37,238 nucleotides of DNA from CAYOPZ01 sp964406005 (GTDB taxonomy: Bacteria > Bacteroidota > Bacteroidia > Bacteroidales > SM23-62). The notes below the pieces were generated by a model. The model searched no databases. It worked only from the letters and a program-made list of their open reading frames with translations, and was not told the DNA's origin. The stretch spans positions 1-37,238 of the forward strand of contig CAYOPZ010000030.1 in the NCBI GenBank assembly GCA_964406005.1. Reading direction: 5' to 3'. Position numbers and translations under genes: made by a program. Positions 15,845 to 24,303 of this stretch are shown one piece after another (the stretch's first letter is position 1; each line of letters opens with the position of its first letter).

Positions 15845-15919
15845 AACTGCATATGACGAATTGTCATAAATATGCACTTGGCATGCAGTTTGAAATATCC
15901 GGTGACAAAAAACCGGATA
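15844..15919. repeat. Stacked inverted repeats in the htpG leader
   Basis: Three inverted repeats fill the 87-base gap before htpG. The outer pair is AAACTGCAT (15844-15852) with ATGCAGTTT (15883-15891). Nested in it is TATGAC-GAATT-GTCATA. The third is TATCCGG (15896-15902) with CCGGATA (15913-15919), which ends 12 bases before the htpG ATG. No T-run follows any of them, so they are not intrinsic terminators. No clear -7 box is present. They may be operators or a folded 5' leader controlling htpG. Confidence 0.55.
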
Positions 15920-15931
15920 AAATCAGAGAAT

Positions 15932-17986
15932 ATGACCACGCAAACAGGGAAAATCGGGGTTACCACCGAGGACATTTTTCCGATCATCAAAAAGTTTCTT
16001 TATTCCGAGCATGAGATATTTTTAAGGGAACTCATCTCCAATGCGGTTGATGCCACACGGAAACTGCAGACGCTTGCTTCTGCCGGTGAGTACAAGAAGG
16101 AACTCCCGGAACAGAAGGTGCATGTGTCGCTGGATCCGAAAAAGAAAACCATCACGGTTTCCGATAAGGGTGTGGGGATGACGGGAGAGGAGATCAAGAA
16201 GTATATCAACCAGATTGCGTTTTCAAGCGCTGAAGAGTTTCTCGAAAAGTACAAGAATCAGAGCAATGCAATCATCGGTTATTTCGGACTCGGGTTCTAT
16301 TCCTCGTTCATGGTATCGGACAAGGTCGAGATCCTTACCAGGTCTTACAGGAAAGGAGCCAAAGGGGTGAAATGGACCTGTGACGGAAGCCCGGAATACA
16401 CCCTCGAAGAAACTGATAAGGACAGTGTCGGAACGGATGTCATACTGCATATCGACAAGGATTCGAAGGAATTCCTCGAGGAATCGAGGATAGAAGAAAT
16501 GCTGAAAAGGTACTGCCGTTTCCTGCCTGTGGAGATTGCATTCGGAAAAGAGAAGGAATGGAAAGAAGACAAGTATGTGGAAACGGACCGGGACAGGATC
16601 ATCAATGATACCAGTCCGCTTTGGACCCGTAAGCCGGTGGACCTCAAGGAGGAGGATTACAAGGCATTTTACCGGGACCTTTATCCCATGTCTGACGAGC
16701 CCCTGTTCAACATTCATCTGAACGTGGATTATCCTTTCAACCTTACGGGAGTGTTGTACTTTCCGAAGATCAAAAGCAATATCGAGGTGCAGAAGAACAA
16801 GATACAATTGTACAGCAACCAGGTATTTGTGACCGATTCTGTGGAAGGGATCGTCCCCGAATTCCTGACCCTCCTGCACGGTGTGCTTGACTCGCCCGAC
16901 ATTCCCCTGAATGTTTCCCGCAGCTATCTGCAGGGCGACCCGAATGTAAAAAAGATCTCGGGCCACATCACCAAGAAGGTGGCCGACAGGCTTGAGGAAA
17001 TCTTCAAGAACAACCGGGAGGATTTTGAAAAGAAATGGGATGATCTCAAGCTCTTCATTGAATACGGGATGATGACGGAAGAAAAATTTTATGAACGGGC
17101 CACAAAATTTGCCTTGTTTAAAAACACGGATAAGAAATACTTCACCTTTGAGGAATATGAAAAGCTGATCGGGGCAAATCAGACAGACAAGAACAAAACC
17201 CTTGTCTATTTATATGCCACGGATGTCCAGGAACAGTTGAGCTTTATCGAAACCGCAAAAAACAAAGGGTATGACGTGCTGCTTATGGATGGTCATCTCG
17301 ACACACATTACCTGAACCACCTGGAGACAAAACTCAAGGATTCACGCTTTGCGAGAGTGGATTCCGATATCATCGACAGGCTGATCCTGAAGGAAGATGT
17401 TGCGGCGACCCGCCTGACTTCCGATCAGCGGCAGGCGCTGAGTGCGGTGTTTGAAGGCCAGCTTCCTGAAAAGGAAAAATTCCATCTGGCTTTCGAAGCC
17501 ATGGGAGAAACCGAGAATCCTGTTGTGATCACACAATCGGAATTTACGCGCAGAATGAAGGAAATGTCGGAGCTTGGAGGAGGCCCCGGTTTTTACGGCG
17601 AACTTCCGGATTCCTTCAATATGGTTATCAATGCCGAACATCCCCTGGTTATTAAGTTATTGGAGAACGCTGAAAAATCCACCGGTAAGAAGATACAGGA
17701 TCTGAATGAAAAATTAAAACCGCTTCAGGAGGAGAAGGGGAAACTGGAGAAAGAAAAGGAAGGGAAGAAAGAGGAAGAAGTCAGCCAGGAACAAAAAGAC
17801 AAACTCGAGGATACCGGCAAGAAGATCACCGGCCTTGAACAGCAGAAAAAAGATATCTGGACCAAATACGGAAGCAAAAACAAAATTGTCAGGCAAATGG
17901 TGGACCTGGCATTGCTTTCCAACAATATGTTAAGGGGGGAAGAGCTCGTAAGGTTTGTGAAGCGCAGTGTCAGCCTGTTAAAATAA
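15932..17986 (+). CDS. htpG: Molecular chaperone HtpG (Hsp90)
   Basis: 684 residues from the ATG at 15932 (MTTQTGKIGVTTEDIFP). A start at 15872 would add 20 residues not typical of HtpG. The GHKL ATPase domain shows FLRELISNAVDATRK, DKGVGMTGEEI and GYFGLGFYSSFMV, which bind ATP and Mg. The middle domain has the NVSRSYLQGDPNVKKI motif (Hsp90 catalytic-loop Arg). The C-terminal dimerisation domain carries a highly charged insertion (EKEKEGKKEEEVSQEQKDK) predicted to be coiled coil. HtpG refolds and remodels client proteins in the cytosol during stress. The preceding leader has stacked inverted repeats. The 3' end overlaps the convergent gene by 9 bases. Confidence 0.96.
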   Translation: MTTQTGKIGVTTEDIFPIIKKFLYSEHEIFLRELISNAVDATRKLQTLASAGEYKKELPEQKVHVSLDPKKKTITVSDKGVGMTGEEIKKYINQIAFSSAEEFLEKYKNQSNAIIGYFGLGFYSSFMVSDKVEILTRSYRKGAKGVKWTCDGSPEYTLEETDKDSVGTDVILHIDKDSKEFLEESRIEEMLKRYCRFLPVEIAFGKEKEWKEDKYVETDRDRIINDTSPLWTRKPVDLKEEDYKAFYRDLYPMSDEPLFNIHLNVDYPFNLTGVLYFPKIKSNIEVQKNKIQLYSNQVFVTDSVEGIVPEFLTLLHGVLDSPDIPLNVSRSYLQGDPNVKKISGHITKKVADRLEEIFKNNREDFEKKWDDLKLFIEYGMMTEEKFYERATKFALFKNTDKKYFTFEEYEKLIGANQTDKNKTLVYLYATDVQEQLSFIETAKNKGYDVLLMDGHLDTHYLNHLETKLKDSRFARVDSDIIDRLILKEDVAATRLTSDQRQALSAVFEGQLPEKEKFHLAFEAMGETENPVVITQSEFTRRMKEMSELGGGPGFYGELPDSFNMVINAEHPLVIKLLENAEKSTGKKIQDLNEKLKPLQEEKGKLEKEKEGKKEEEVSQEQKDKLEDTGKKITGLEQQKKDIWTKYGSKNKIVRQMVDLALLSNNMLRGEELVRFVKRSVSLLK

Positions 17987-18499
17987 TCGCTTCATTTCCT
18001 TTTTCAGGAAGTCGAGGGCCTGGCTGTTGGGAGGGGATTTCAACTGAACCACCTGTTCGAATATCTTCTTGCCCAGGGTCATTGACGCGGCATCTTCTTT
18101 CACCTGGTCGGCTGCGGAATTTATCAGGCTGATCACATTGTTCTTCGCGGTTTTGATTAACTCCCAGGCTTCGGAGCTTATGTAAACCTGCTGTGCCATA
18201 TTGTGTTCGAATTCCGATCTGATCGTGGAAAGCAATTCGTTCCGAAGCTGGGCGGCGGTCATGTTGGGCTTGCTGACTCTCATCACGAGAGATTCCGGCG
18301 ATGTTCTTTCAAGGAAAAGTGCCATTCTTTCATAGGCCTGCATTCTTGCGGGAAGTATTTTTTCCCGGTTCATTTCGGATTCACGCATACTGATTCTCTG
18401 TTCTTCGTTCCTGAAAAATCCCTTTATCAGAACAAGCGTGGTAAGAAAAACGATGAATGCCGGGAGCGTATATTTTAAAATTTCCAGGACTTCGTTCAT
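17978..18499 (-). CDS. Small membrane-anchored protein of unknown function (DUF7935-like)
   Basis: 173 residues. One N-terminal membrane helix (about 8-28, LKYTLPAFIVFLTTLVLIKGFF) is followed by a cytosolic helical part with conserved-looking ILPARMQAYERMALFLERTSPESLVMRV and a C-terminal LDFLKKEMKRLF. The KILPARLQAYERL-type motif is familiar from an uncharacterised Bacteroidetes family, which I recall as DUF7935. It stands alone, divergent from the aspartate aminotransferase gene, and overlaps the end of htpG tail to tail. No function can be given. Confidence 0.7.
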   Translation of the reverse strand: MNEVLEILKYTLPAFIVFLTTLVLIKGFFRNEEQRISMRESEMNREKILPARMQAYERMALFLERTSPESLVMRVSKPNMTAAQLRNELLSTIRSEFEHNMAQQVYISSEAWELIKTAKNNVISLINSAADQVKEDAASMTLGKKIFEQVVQLKSPPNSQALDFLKKEMKRLF

Positions 18500-18618
18500 G
18501 TTGATAAAAATTTACAAGAATCTTTCCTGCAATATTAAATAAATTATGACTAAAACAGTATTTTTACGAACTGAAATTAAAACTTAGTTTTTTGTATTAA
18601 TTTAATACTTATTGATTT

Positions 18619-19812
18619 ATGGAACAGGTATCTGATCGTTTGTCAAAATTGTCTGCTTCCCAGACGATAGCCATGAACCAGAAGAGCAAGGATCTTCAGG
18701 CGCAGGGTATAGATGTCATCAACCTCAGTGTGGGCGAACCGGATTTCAATACGCCGGACCACATCAAGAAAGCGGCAAAGAAGGCCATTGACGACAATTA
18801 TTCATTCTATCCCCCGGTTGCGGGATTCCCGGAACTCAGAAAAGCCATCGTTGAGAAGCTGAAGAAACAGAACGGCCTTGATTACACAGCCGATCAGATC
18901 TGCGTGTCGAGCGGAGCCAAGCACAGCATTGTGAATGTCCTGCTTTGCATCATCAATCCCGGCGATGAAGTGATCATACCTGCTCCGTACTGGGTGAGTT
19001 ATGCAGAACAGGTAAAAATATCCGAAGGCACGAATGTGATCCTTGAGTCGAGCATCGAGAACGACTTTAAGGTCTCGGCTGATCAGATCAGGGCAGCCAT
19101 CACTCCCAGGACAAGGGCCATACTGTTGTGTTCCCCTTCCAATCCGACAGGAAGTGTATATTCCAGGGATGAGCTTGAATCCATAGCCGGGGTGCTTGCA
19201 GAGCATGAAAGGATCATCATCATTTCAGACGAGATATATGAACATATAAATTATGTGGGCGGGCATGAAAGCATAGCACAGTTTGCCGGTGTTAAGGACC
19301 GTGTCGTCCTGGTAAACGGAGTATCCAAAGGATATGCCATGACGGGCTGGCGTCTCGGCTATATCGCAGCGCCCGTATGGATTGCCAAAGCGGTAACCAA
19401 ATTACAGGGCCAGTTTACATCGGGGGCAACAGCGGTTGCCCAGATCGCTTCCATCACGGCACTTACCGGTGATCACGGCCCTACCAGGGAAATGAACAAG
19501 GCGTTTCATCGCCGCAGGGACCTGGTGCTCGGGCATCTTTCGGAGATAGAGGGTGTAAGGTGCCCGGTTCCCCAGGGTGCATTTTATGTGTTCCCCGATG
19601 TGAGTGCCTATTTCGGGAAGTCCCGGGACGGTACAAAAATTGAAAATTCACTTGACCTGTGTATGTACCTGCTCGAATCGGGTCACATCGCCACGGTACC
19701 CGGGGCCGCATTCGGCGCACCGGACTGCATCAGGATTTCATTTGCCAATTCGGACGAGAACCTGGTGGAGGCCATGAAACGTCTGAAGGAAGCATTGGCA
19801 AAGTTAAGCTAG
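18619..19812 (+). CDS. Class I PLP-dependent aminotransferase (aspartate aminotransferase type)
   Basis: 397 residues, full length. Seen: INLSVGEPDFNTP (35-47), YPPVAGFPELRKAI, the phosphate-binding SSGAKHS, CSPSNPTGSVYS (171-182) with the conserved Asn, SDEIYEHI with Asp204 and Tyr207, the Schiff-base Lys237 in NGVSKGYAMTGWRLGY, and a C-terminal RISFAN with the carboxylate-binding Arg. The GYAMTGWR form is typical of the I-gamma (AspB/AspC) aspartate or prephenate aminotransferases. It converts aspartate plus 2-oxoglutarate to oxaloacetate plus glutamate. It is a single gene, convergent with mgsA 19 bases downstream. Confidence 0.92.
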   Translation: MEQVSDRLSKLSASQTIAMNQKSKDLQAQGIDVINLSVGEPDFNTPDHIKKAAKKAIDDNYSFYPPVAGFPELRKAIVEKLKKQNGLDYTADQICVSSGAKHSIVNVLLCIINPGDEVIIPAPYWVSYAEQVKISEGTNVILESSIENDFKVSADQIRAAITPRTRAILLCSPSNPTGSVYSRDELESIAGVLAEHERIIIISDEIYEHINYVGGHESIAQFAGVKDRVVLVNGVSKGYAMTGWRLGYIAAPVWIAKAVTKLQGQFTSGATAVAQIASITALTGDHGPTREMNKAFHRRRDLVLGHLSEIEGVRCPVPQGAFYVFPDVSAYFGKSRDGTKIENSLDLCMYLLESGHIATVPGAAFGAPDCIRISFANSDENLVEAMKRLKEALAKLS

Positions 19813-19831
19813 AAAAAGGTGCCTGGTACGA

Positions 19832-20302
19832 TCAATCATTGACGCTCCTGTCGATGTACTCCTGGTAATCCTTGACCCTGGGTTTGTAAACATCCGAGAT
19901 CAACGGTGAGGAGATGATGAAATCTGCCGTAGAGCGGTTACATGCAGTCGGCACATTGTAGAGCACACTGATACGCAGCAGCGCTTTTACATCCACATCA
20001 TGGGGTTGCGGCTGCATCGGGTCCCAAAGGAAAATCAGGATGTCTATCTCGCCGTTTGCAATCATTGCTCCGAGTTGCTGGTCGCCCCCCAGGGGTCCGG
20101 ATTTCAGTTTCCTGATCTGCAGCGTTTTATCCGATGTCCCTTTCATGCCGGATTTCAGTGCTTCCTCGACCATGTGTCCCGTGGTTCCCGTACAGGTGAT
20201 TTCGTGATGCCGGATGATCTCCCAGTTCCATTTCATCCATTCGATCAGGTCCTTTTTTCTGTTGTCATGGGCGACCATGGCGATCCTTTTTCGTTTTTCC
20301 AT
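19832..20302 (-). CDS. mgsA: Methylglyoxal synthase
   Basis: 156 residues. It has the family motifs in order: AHDNRKKDL (11-19, His12), TGTTG (38-42), SGPLGGDQQLGA (68-79) with the catalytic Asp74, FLWDPMQPQPHDVDVKALLR (91-110, His101), and PTACNRSTADF (118-128). It removes phosphate from dihydroxyacetone phosphate to give methylglyoxal, a bypass of lower glycolysis that restores phosphate. It is transcribed divergently from mltG across a 213-base gap holding an 81-base palindrome. Confidence 0.95.
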   Translation of the reverse strand: MEKRKRIAMVAHDNRKKDLIEWMKWNWEIIRHHEITCTGTTGHMVEEALKSGMKGTSDKTLQIRKLKSGPLGGDQQLGAMIANGEIDILIFLWDPMQPQPHDVDVKALLRISVLYNVPTACNRSTADFIISSPLISDVYKPRVKDYQEYIDRSVND

Positions 20303-20358
20303 TGTCCTGTATGTTTTATTTTGTTCCGTTATATTTGCAGGCTGCTGTTGTTCGTTTT

Positions 20359-20439
20359 TCTGACAGGCCCCTGTAAAACCGCAGCCGGCAAATTTTGCTG
20401 CGCAAAACTTAATGCTGCTCTTTACAGGGTCCTGTCAGA
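20359..20439. repeat. 81-base palindromic element between mgsA and mltG
   Basis: TCTGACAGGCCCCTGTAAA (20359-20377) pairs with TTTACAGGGTCCTGTCAGA (20421-20439), 18 of 19 positions matching. Inside, GCAGC (20381-20385) and GCTGC (20397-20401) can form a second small stem. There is no T-run on either side on either strand, and the flanking genes point away from it, so it is not a terminator. It looks like a miniature palindromic repeat or MITE, or a large operator. Confidence 0.65.
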
Positions 20440-20515
20440 CATAAAACAAAAATAGCACAGAAAAAAACAAAAAGGATATTTATTTTAGGGGTTTGATAAA
20501 TTACTTTCAGGGGAT

Positions 20516-21547
20516 ATGAAAAAAGCGATACTGATACTGTTCCTTGTTTTGATTGCCGGCGGGATTGCGGCCTGCTGGTTCCTATATGACCGGATACTGA
20601 GACCCAATGTGATCCTTGCCGGTGAGGCTTCCGTTGATTTTTACATACCCACAGGGTCAGGGTTTGAGGATGTGATAACGCTGCTTGCCGGGGAAGGGTT
20701 CCTCCGGGATACGGCGTCCTTCCGGTGGGTTGCAGAAAAGAAGAATTACCCCCGGCATGTACATCCCGGCCGTTATTTGATTTCGCAGGGCTTAAGCAAT
20801 AACCAGCTTGTCGCCATGCTGAGATCGGCAAGACAGGATCCGGTGGAGGTAGTATTCAATAACATACGGACACCTCAAAAACTGGCGGCCGTCATATCTT
20901 CCCAGATAGAAGCGGATTCTGCGGAAATTATGTCGCTTTTTTCGGATGCCCGGCTTCTCGGGGCGCACGGGCTTTCAAAGGAAACGGTCATGGGAACATT
21001 CATACCGAATACCTATGAGATGTACTGGAATACCTCTGCGGAAGAGTTCCTGGAAAGAATGATCCGGGAATACCGGGCTTTCTGGAACGAGGAACGTCTT
21101 GCCCGGGCGGATGAGATCGGACTGAAACCCATGGAAGTTATGACGCTTGCAGCTATCGTCAACGAGGAAACATTGATGCCGGAAGAAAGTGCACGGATTG
21201 CAGGGGTATATATGAACCGGCTGAAGCGGGGGATCAGGCTGCATGCCGATCCCACGGTCAAATTTGCCGTTGGGGATATGAGCATCACCCGCGTACTGAA
21301 CAAACATCTGGAAATTGATTCGCCCTATAATACATACAGGCACAGTGGACTGCCGCCGGGCCCGATCGTCATTCCCTCCATCTGGGCGGTTGATGCGGTG
21401 CTCAGGTACGAACATCATAATTACCTGTATTTCTGTGCAAAAGAGGATTTTTCAGGGTACCATAATTTTGCTGCCACCCTTGCCCAGCACAACAGGAACG
21501 CGAGACTGTACCAACAAGCCCTGGACGAAAGAAATATCATGAATTAA
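20516..21547 (+). CDS. mltG: Endolytic transglycosylase MltG
   Basis: 343 residues. An N-terminal membrane helix (about 4-24) is followed by a LysM-like region (to ~110, with PGRYLISQGLSNNQLVAMLR) and the YceG catalytic domain. Characteristic segments: GTFIPNTYEMYWNTS, EVMTLAAIVNEET with the catalytic Glu, AGVYMNRL, LHADPTVKFAVGD, and SPYNTYRHSGLPPGPI. MltG cuts nascent glycan strands of peptidoglycan at the inner membrane and so sets strand length. The usual AAIVEKET is AAIVNEET here; the Glu just before Thr is kept. The phosphohexomutase gene follows 27 bases downstream in the same direction, so the two may be co-transcribed. Confidence 0.94.
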   Translation: MKKAILILFLVLIAGGIAACWFLYDRILRPNVILAGEASVDFYIPTGSGFEDVITLLAGEGFLRDTASFRWVAEKKNYPRHVHPGRYLISQGLSNNQLVAMLRSARQDPVEVVFNNIRTPQKLAAVISSQIEADSAEIMSLFSDARLLGAHGLSKETVMGTFIPNTYEMYWNTSAEEFLERMIREYRAFWNEERLARADEIGLKPMEVMTLAAIVNEETLMPEESARIAGVYMNRLKRGIRLHADPTVKFAVGDMSITRVLNKHLEIDSPYNTYRHSGLPPGPIVIPSIWAVDAVLRYEHHNYLYFCAKEDFSGYHNFAATLAQHNRNARLYQQALDERNIMN

Positions 21548-21574
21548 GCGGGATTTGTTAATTTCAATTGTTGT

Positions 21575-22984
21575 ATGGAGAGGATTAAATTCGGAACGGA
21601 TGGCTGGCGCGGGATCATTGCCAATCAGTTTACGGTTTCCAATGTCGCCAGGATATCACAGGCAGCTGCACTCTGGCTGCTGAACAAGCATGATTCACCT
21701 GAGGTGATCATAGGCTATGATACACGTTTCATGGGGAAAATGTTTGCAGAAGTTGCCGCCAAGGTTTTTGCCGCCAAAGGAGTGAGGGTACGGCTGTGCG
21801 ATGATTATGTCACTGCGCCCATGGTCAGCCTGGCGGTAAAAGAATGGAAAGCCGGTCTTGGCGTAATGATCACGGCGGGACATAATCATTACAGCTATAA
21901 CGGTTACAAACTGAAGGGCGGCTACGGCGGTCCGCTGCTGGATGAGGATCTCAAAGACATCGAAGTCCTCATTTCAATGGACAGCAGCCTTGACCTCGAC
22001 CTGCTGAAATGGGAACAGTATATAAAGCAGGAACTTATCCGGTACGCGGATCTGGAGGCATTATATCTCGAGACCATTGAACGGCATTTTGATCTGGACG
22101 GACTGAGGGATTCCGGTATCGGGCTTGCTTTTGATGCCATGTACGGAAGCGGGCAGAAGATCATCCGCAAAATTTTCCCGGATGCCATGTTCCATCGTTG
22201 TTCGGAGGATCCAACATTTTCCGGAACCGCTCCGGAACCCCTCGAACGCAATATGCAGGAGACCATGAAAGCCATCCGGAAAAACCGGAAGATCGACCTG
22301 GGGCTGGCATTTGACGGGGATGGTGACAGGATTGCCCTGATCAGCAAAGGCGGAAAGTACATCGATCCGAATTATATAATCCTGTTCCTGATCCATTATC
22401 TGGCGCGATATAAAAAAAAGAAAGGCCTTGTGGTAGCCGGATACCCGTCTGCCTCGGTGATCGAAAAACTTTCCCGGCATTACGGACTGGAAGTCGTCAG
22501 GGTACCTGCCGGGTTCAAGGATATTTGCAGGCGAATGCTCGAAGAGGATGTTCTGGTCGGCGGAGAGGAATCAGGGGGAATATCCGCAGGGGGATACCTT
22601 CCTGAACGGGACGGGATATGGATTGGATTGTTGATTCTTAAGTTCCTGGCCGAAAGCGGTAAATCCCTGGACAGGATCATCGAGGAGGTCTGCAGGATCA
22701 CCGGGCCCTTTGCATGCGGGAGAAGGGATATTCCGGTTTCCGGGGAGAAAAGATTGAAGATCATTGATCTTTACAGCGGAGGTGGATTCGATTCGTTCGG
22801 GGATCTCAGGATTGTAAGGCAGGAGTCAGGGGACGGGTTCAGGTTCTTTTTCAGCAAGGACGAGTGGGTGATGATCAGGCAGTCGGGCACTGAACCCGTG
22901 ATAAGGTTGTACGCGGAAGCCCCGGCCCGGGAGCGGACGCTGCAGATACTCGATATTGTCCACAGGACACTGAACAGGGTCTGA
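21575..22984 (+). CDS. Phosphohexomutase-family protein lacking the catalytic serine
   Basis: 469 residues with the four-domain layout of phosphoglucomutase/phosphomannomutase. Seen: FGTDGWRG (6-13), the metal loop FDGDGDR (246-252), the sugar-binding GGEESGG (329-335) and the phosphate-binding RQSGTEP (435-441). The active-site loop, normally TASHNP with the phosphorylated Ser, reads TAGHNHYSYNGYK (100-112): Gly102 replaces Ser and His105 replaces Pro. The codon is GGA, at least two changes from any Ser codon, so a single read error is unlikely. Without phosphoserine, normal mutase turnover is not expected; it could be a pseudo-enzyme, a regulator, or use another residue (Ser107 is near). 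It sits between mltG and the rhodanese gene in a same-strand run. Confidence 0.88.
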   Translation: MERIKFGTDGWRGIIANQFTVSNVARISQAAALWLLNKHDSPEVIIGYDTRFMGKMFAEVAAKVFAAKGVRVRLCDDYVTAPMVSLAVKEWKAGLGVMITAGHNHYSYNGYKLKGGYGGPLLDEDLKDIEVLISMDSSLDLDLLKWEQYIKQELIRYADLEALYLETIERHFDLDGLRDSGIGLAFDAMYGSGQKIIRKIFPDAMFHRCSEDPTFSGTAPEPLERNMQETMKAIRKNRKIDLGLAFDGDGDRIALISKGGKYIDPNYIILFLIHYLARYKKKKGLVVAGYPSASVIEKLSRHYGLEVVRVPAGFKDICRRMLEEDVLVGGEESGGISAGGYLPERDGIWIGLLILKFLAESGKSLDRIIEEVCRITGPFACGRRDIPVSGEKRLKIIDLYSGGGFDSFGDLRIVRQESGDGFRFFFSKDEWVMIRQSGTEPVIRLYAEAPARERTLQILDIVHRTLNRV

Positions 22985-23004
22985 AAACTTAATAAGCAGT
23001 TTGA

Positions 23005-24303
23005 ATGAAGCATCGTATTCCGGAGATCTCGACCCGGGAACTGGCCGATCGTCTCGGGGACGGGAAAACCTCGGTAGTCGATGTCAGGCCGGTGGAAGCA
23101 TACAACGGATGGAGCAATGACAATGAAAGCAGGAGCGGCCACATAACAGGCGCAAGAAGCCTGCCGTGGTTCTGGGCAGAATACATTGACTGGATAGAAA
23201 TCGTAAGGGCAAAAGGTTTATTGCCCGACCGGATGCTGATCGCCTACGGGGAAGGACCTGAAGAAATCCTGCAGGTTGCGAACCGGTTTCGCAGGGCGGG
23301 ATACAGGGATGTCAGGGTGTACCGTCATTTCACGGATGAATGGTCCCCTGACACGGACCTTCCGATGGAGCGGCTTCCGAAATTTCAGAAGCTGGTTTAC
23401 CCGGCCTGGCTGAAAACCCTTTTATCGGGAGGCAGGCCTCCGCTTTACCACGGGAAGAGGTTTGTTGTATGTCATGTACATTACAGGAACCGGGAAGATT
23501 ACCTGTCGGGGCACATCCCCGGTGCAGTGGAACTGGATACACTCGCCCTGGAATCTCCCCAAACCTGGAACAGGAGGCCGCCTGAAGAACTCAGGGCGGC
23601 ATTGCAGGCAATGGGGATAACCCATGACACAACGGTGATCCTGTACGGCAGGTTTTCGTTCCCGGATAAGGCAGACCCCTTCCCGGGCAGCAGTGCCGGC
23701 CACCTGGGGGCCATACGGTGTGCGTTTATTATGATGTATGCCGGGGTAAAAGATGTGAGGGTTCTCAATGGAGGCATTGCATCGTGGGAAAATGCCGGCT
23801 GTGAGATAACGTCCGAACCGACCCTGCCATCCGCTGTTCCTGATTTTGGAGAAGCGATTCCAGGGCACCCTGAATTTGCCGTGGATATGCCGGAAGCCAG
23901 GAAGTTACTGCGGTCAAAACACGGGGAACTGGTGAGTATAAGAAGCTGGCCGGAATTTACAGGCGAGGAAAGCGGGTATAATTATATTGAAAAAAAAGGG
24001 AGGATACCCGGGGCGATTTTCGGGAATTGCGGAAGCGATGCATATCATATGGAGAATTACAGGAACCTTGATTATACTACAAGGGAGTTCGGGGAGATCG
24101 CCGAAGCCTGGAAGGATGCGGGCATTACACCGGATAAGCATATTGCATTCTACTGCGGGACGGGCTGGCGGGGAAGTGAAGCGTTCTTCAATGCCTACCT
24201 GATGGGGTGGCCCCGGATATCGGTATTCGACGGAGGCTGGTTCGAATGGAGCAACGACCCGGAAAATCCCATAGAAACAGGCGTGCCGGGACAGGCTAAA
24301 TGA
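23005..24303 (+). CDS. Triple-rhodanese sulfurtransferase
   Basis: 432 residues with three rhodanese domains in tandem (~1-125, ~145-280, ~290-430), each with a substrate-entry motif like SGHITGA, SGHIPGA and KGRIPGA. Only the third keeps the catalytic loop, CGTGWRGS with Cys384. The first (AYGEGPEE) and second (LYGRFSFPD) have no Cys at that point and are probably structural. The family moves sulfur from thiosulfate or a persulfide to a thiol or cyanide. No signal peptide, so cytosolic. The start 20 bases after the mutase stop suggests the same transcript. It overlaps the end of murB tail to tail by 8 bases. Confidence 0.88.
   Translation: MKHRIPEISTRELADRLGDGKTSVVDVRPVEAYNGWSNDNESRSGHITGARSLPWFWAEYIDWIEIVRAKGLLPDRMLIAYGEGPEEILQVANRFRRAGYRDVRVYRHFTDEWSPDTDLPMERLPKFQKLVYPAWLKTLLSGGRPPLYHGKRFVVCHVHYRNREDYLSGHIPGAVELDTLALESPQTWNRRPPEELRAALQAMGITHDTTVILYGRFSFPDKADPFPGSSAGHLGAIRCAFIMMYAGVKDVRVLNGGIASWENAGCEITSEPTLPSAVPDFGEAIPGHPEFAVDMPEARKLLRSKHGELVSIRSWPEFTGEESGYNYIEKKGRIPGAIFGNCGSDAYHMENYRNLDYTTREFGEIAEAWKDAGITPDKHIAFYCGTGWRGSEAFFNAYLMGWPRISVFDGGWFEWSNDPENPIETGVPGQAK

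Noticed and set aside
15844..15931. CIRCE operator of htpG
   Set aside because: The sequence TTAGCACTC-N9-GAGTGCTAA is not present; the inverted repeats there are unrelated.
20330..20337. TATATTTG as the mltG promoter
   Set aside because: The box is exact, but no TTG lies 19-21 bases upstream and the gene is about 180 bases away across the palindrome, so support is too weak.
20359..20439. Palindrome as a bidirectional terminator
   Set aside because: The flanking genes point away from it and neither strand has a T-run after the stem.
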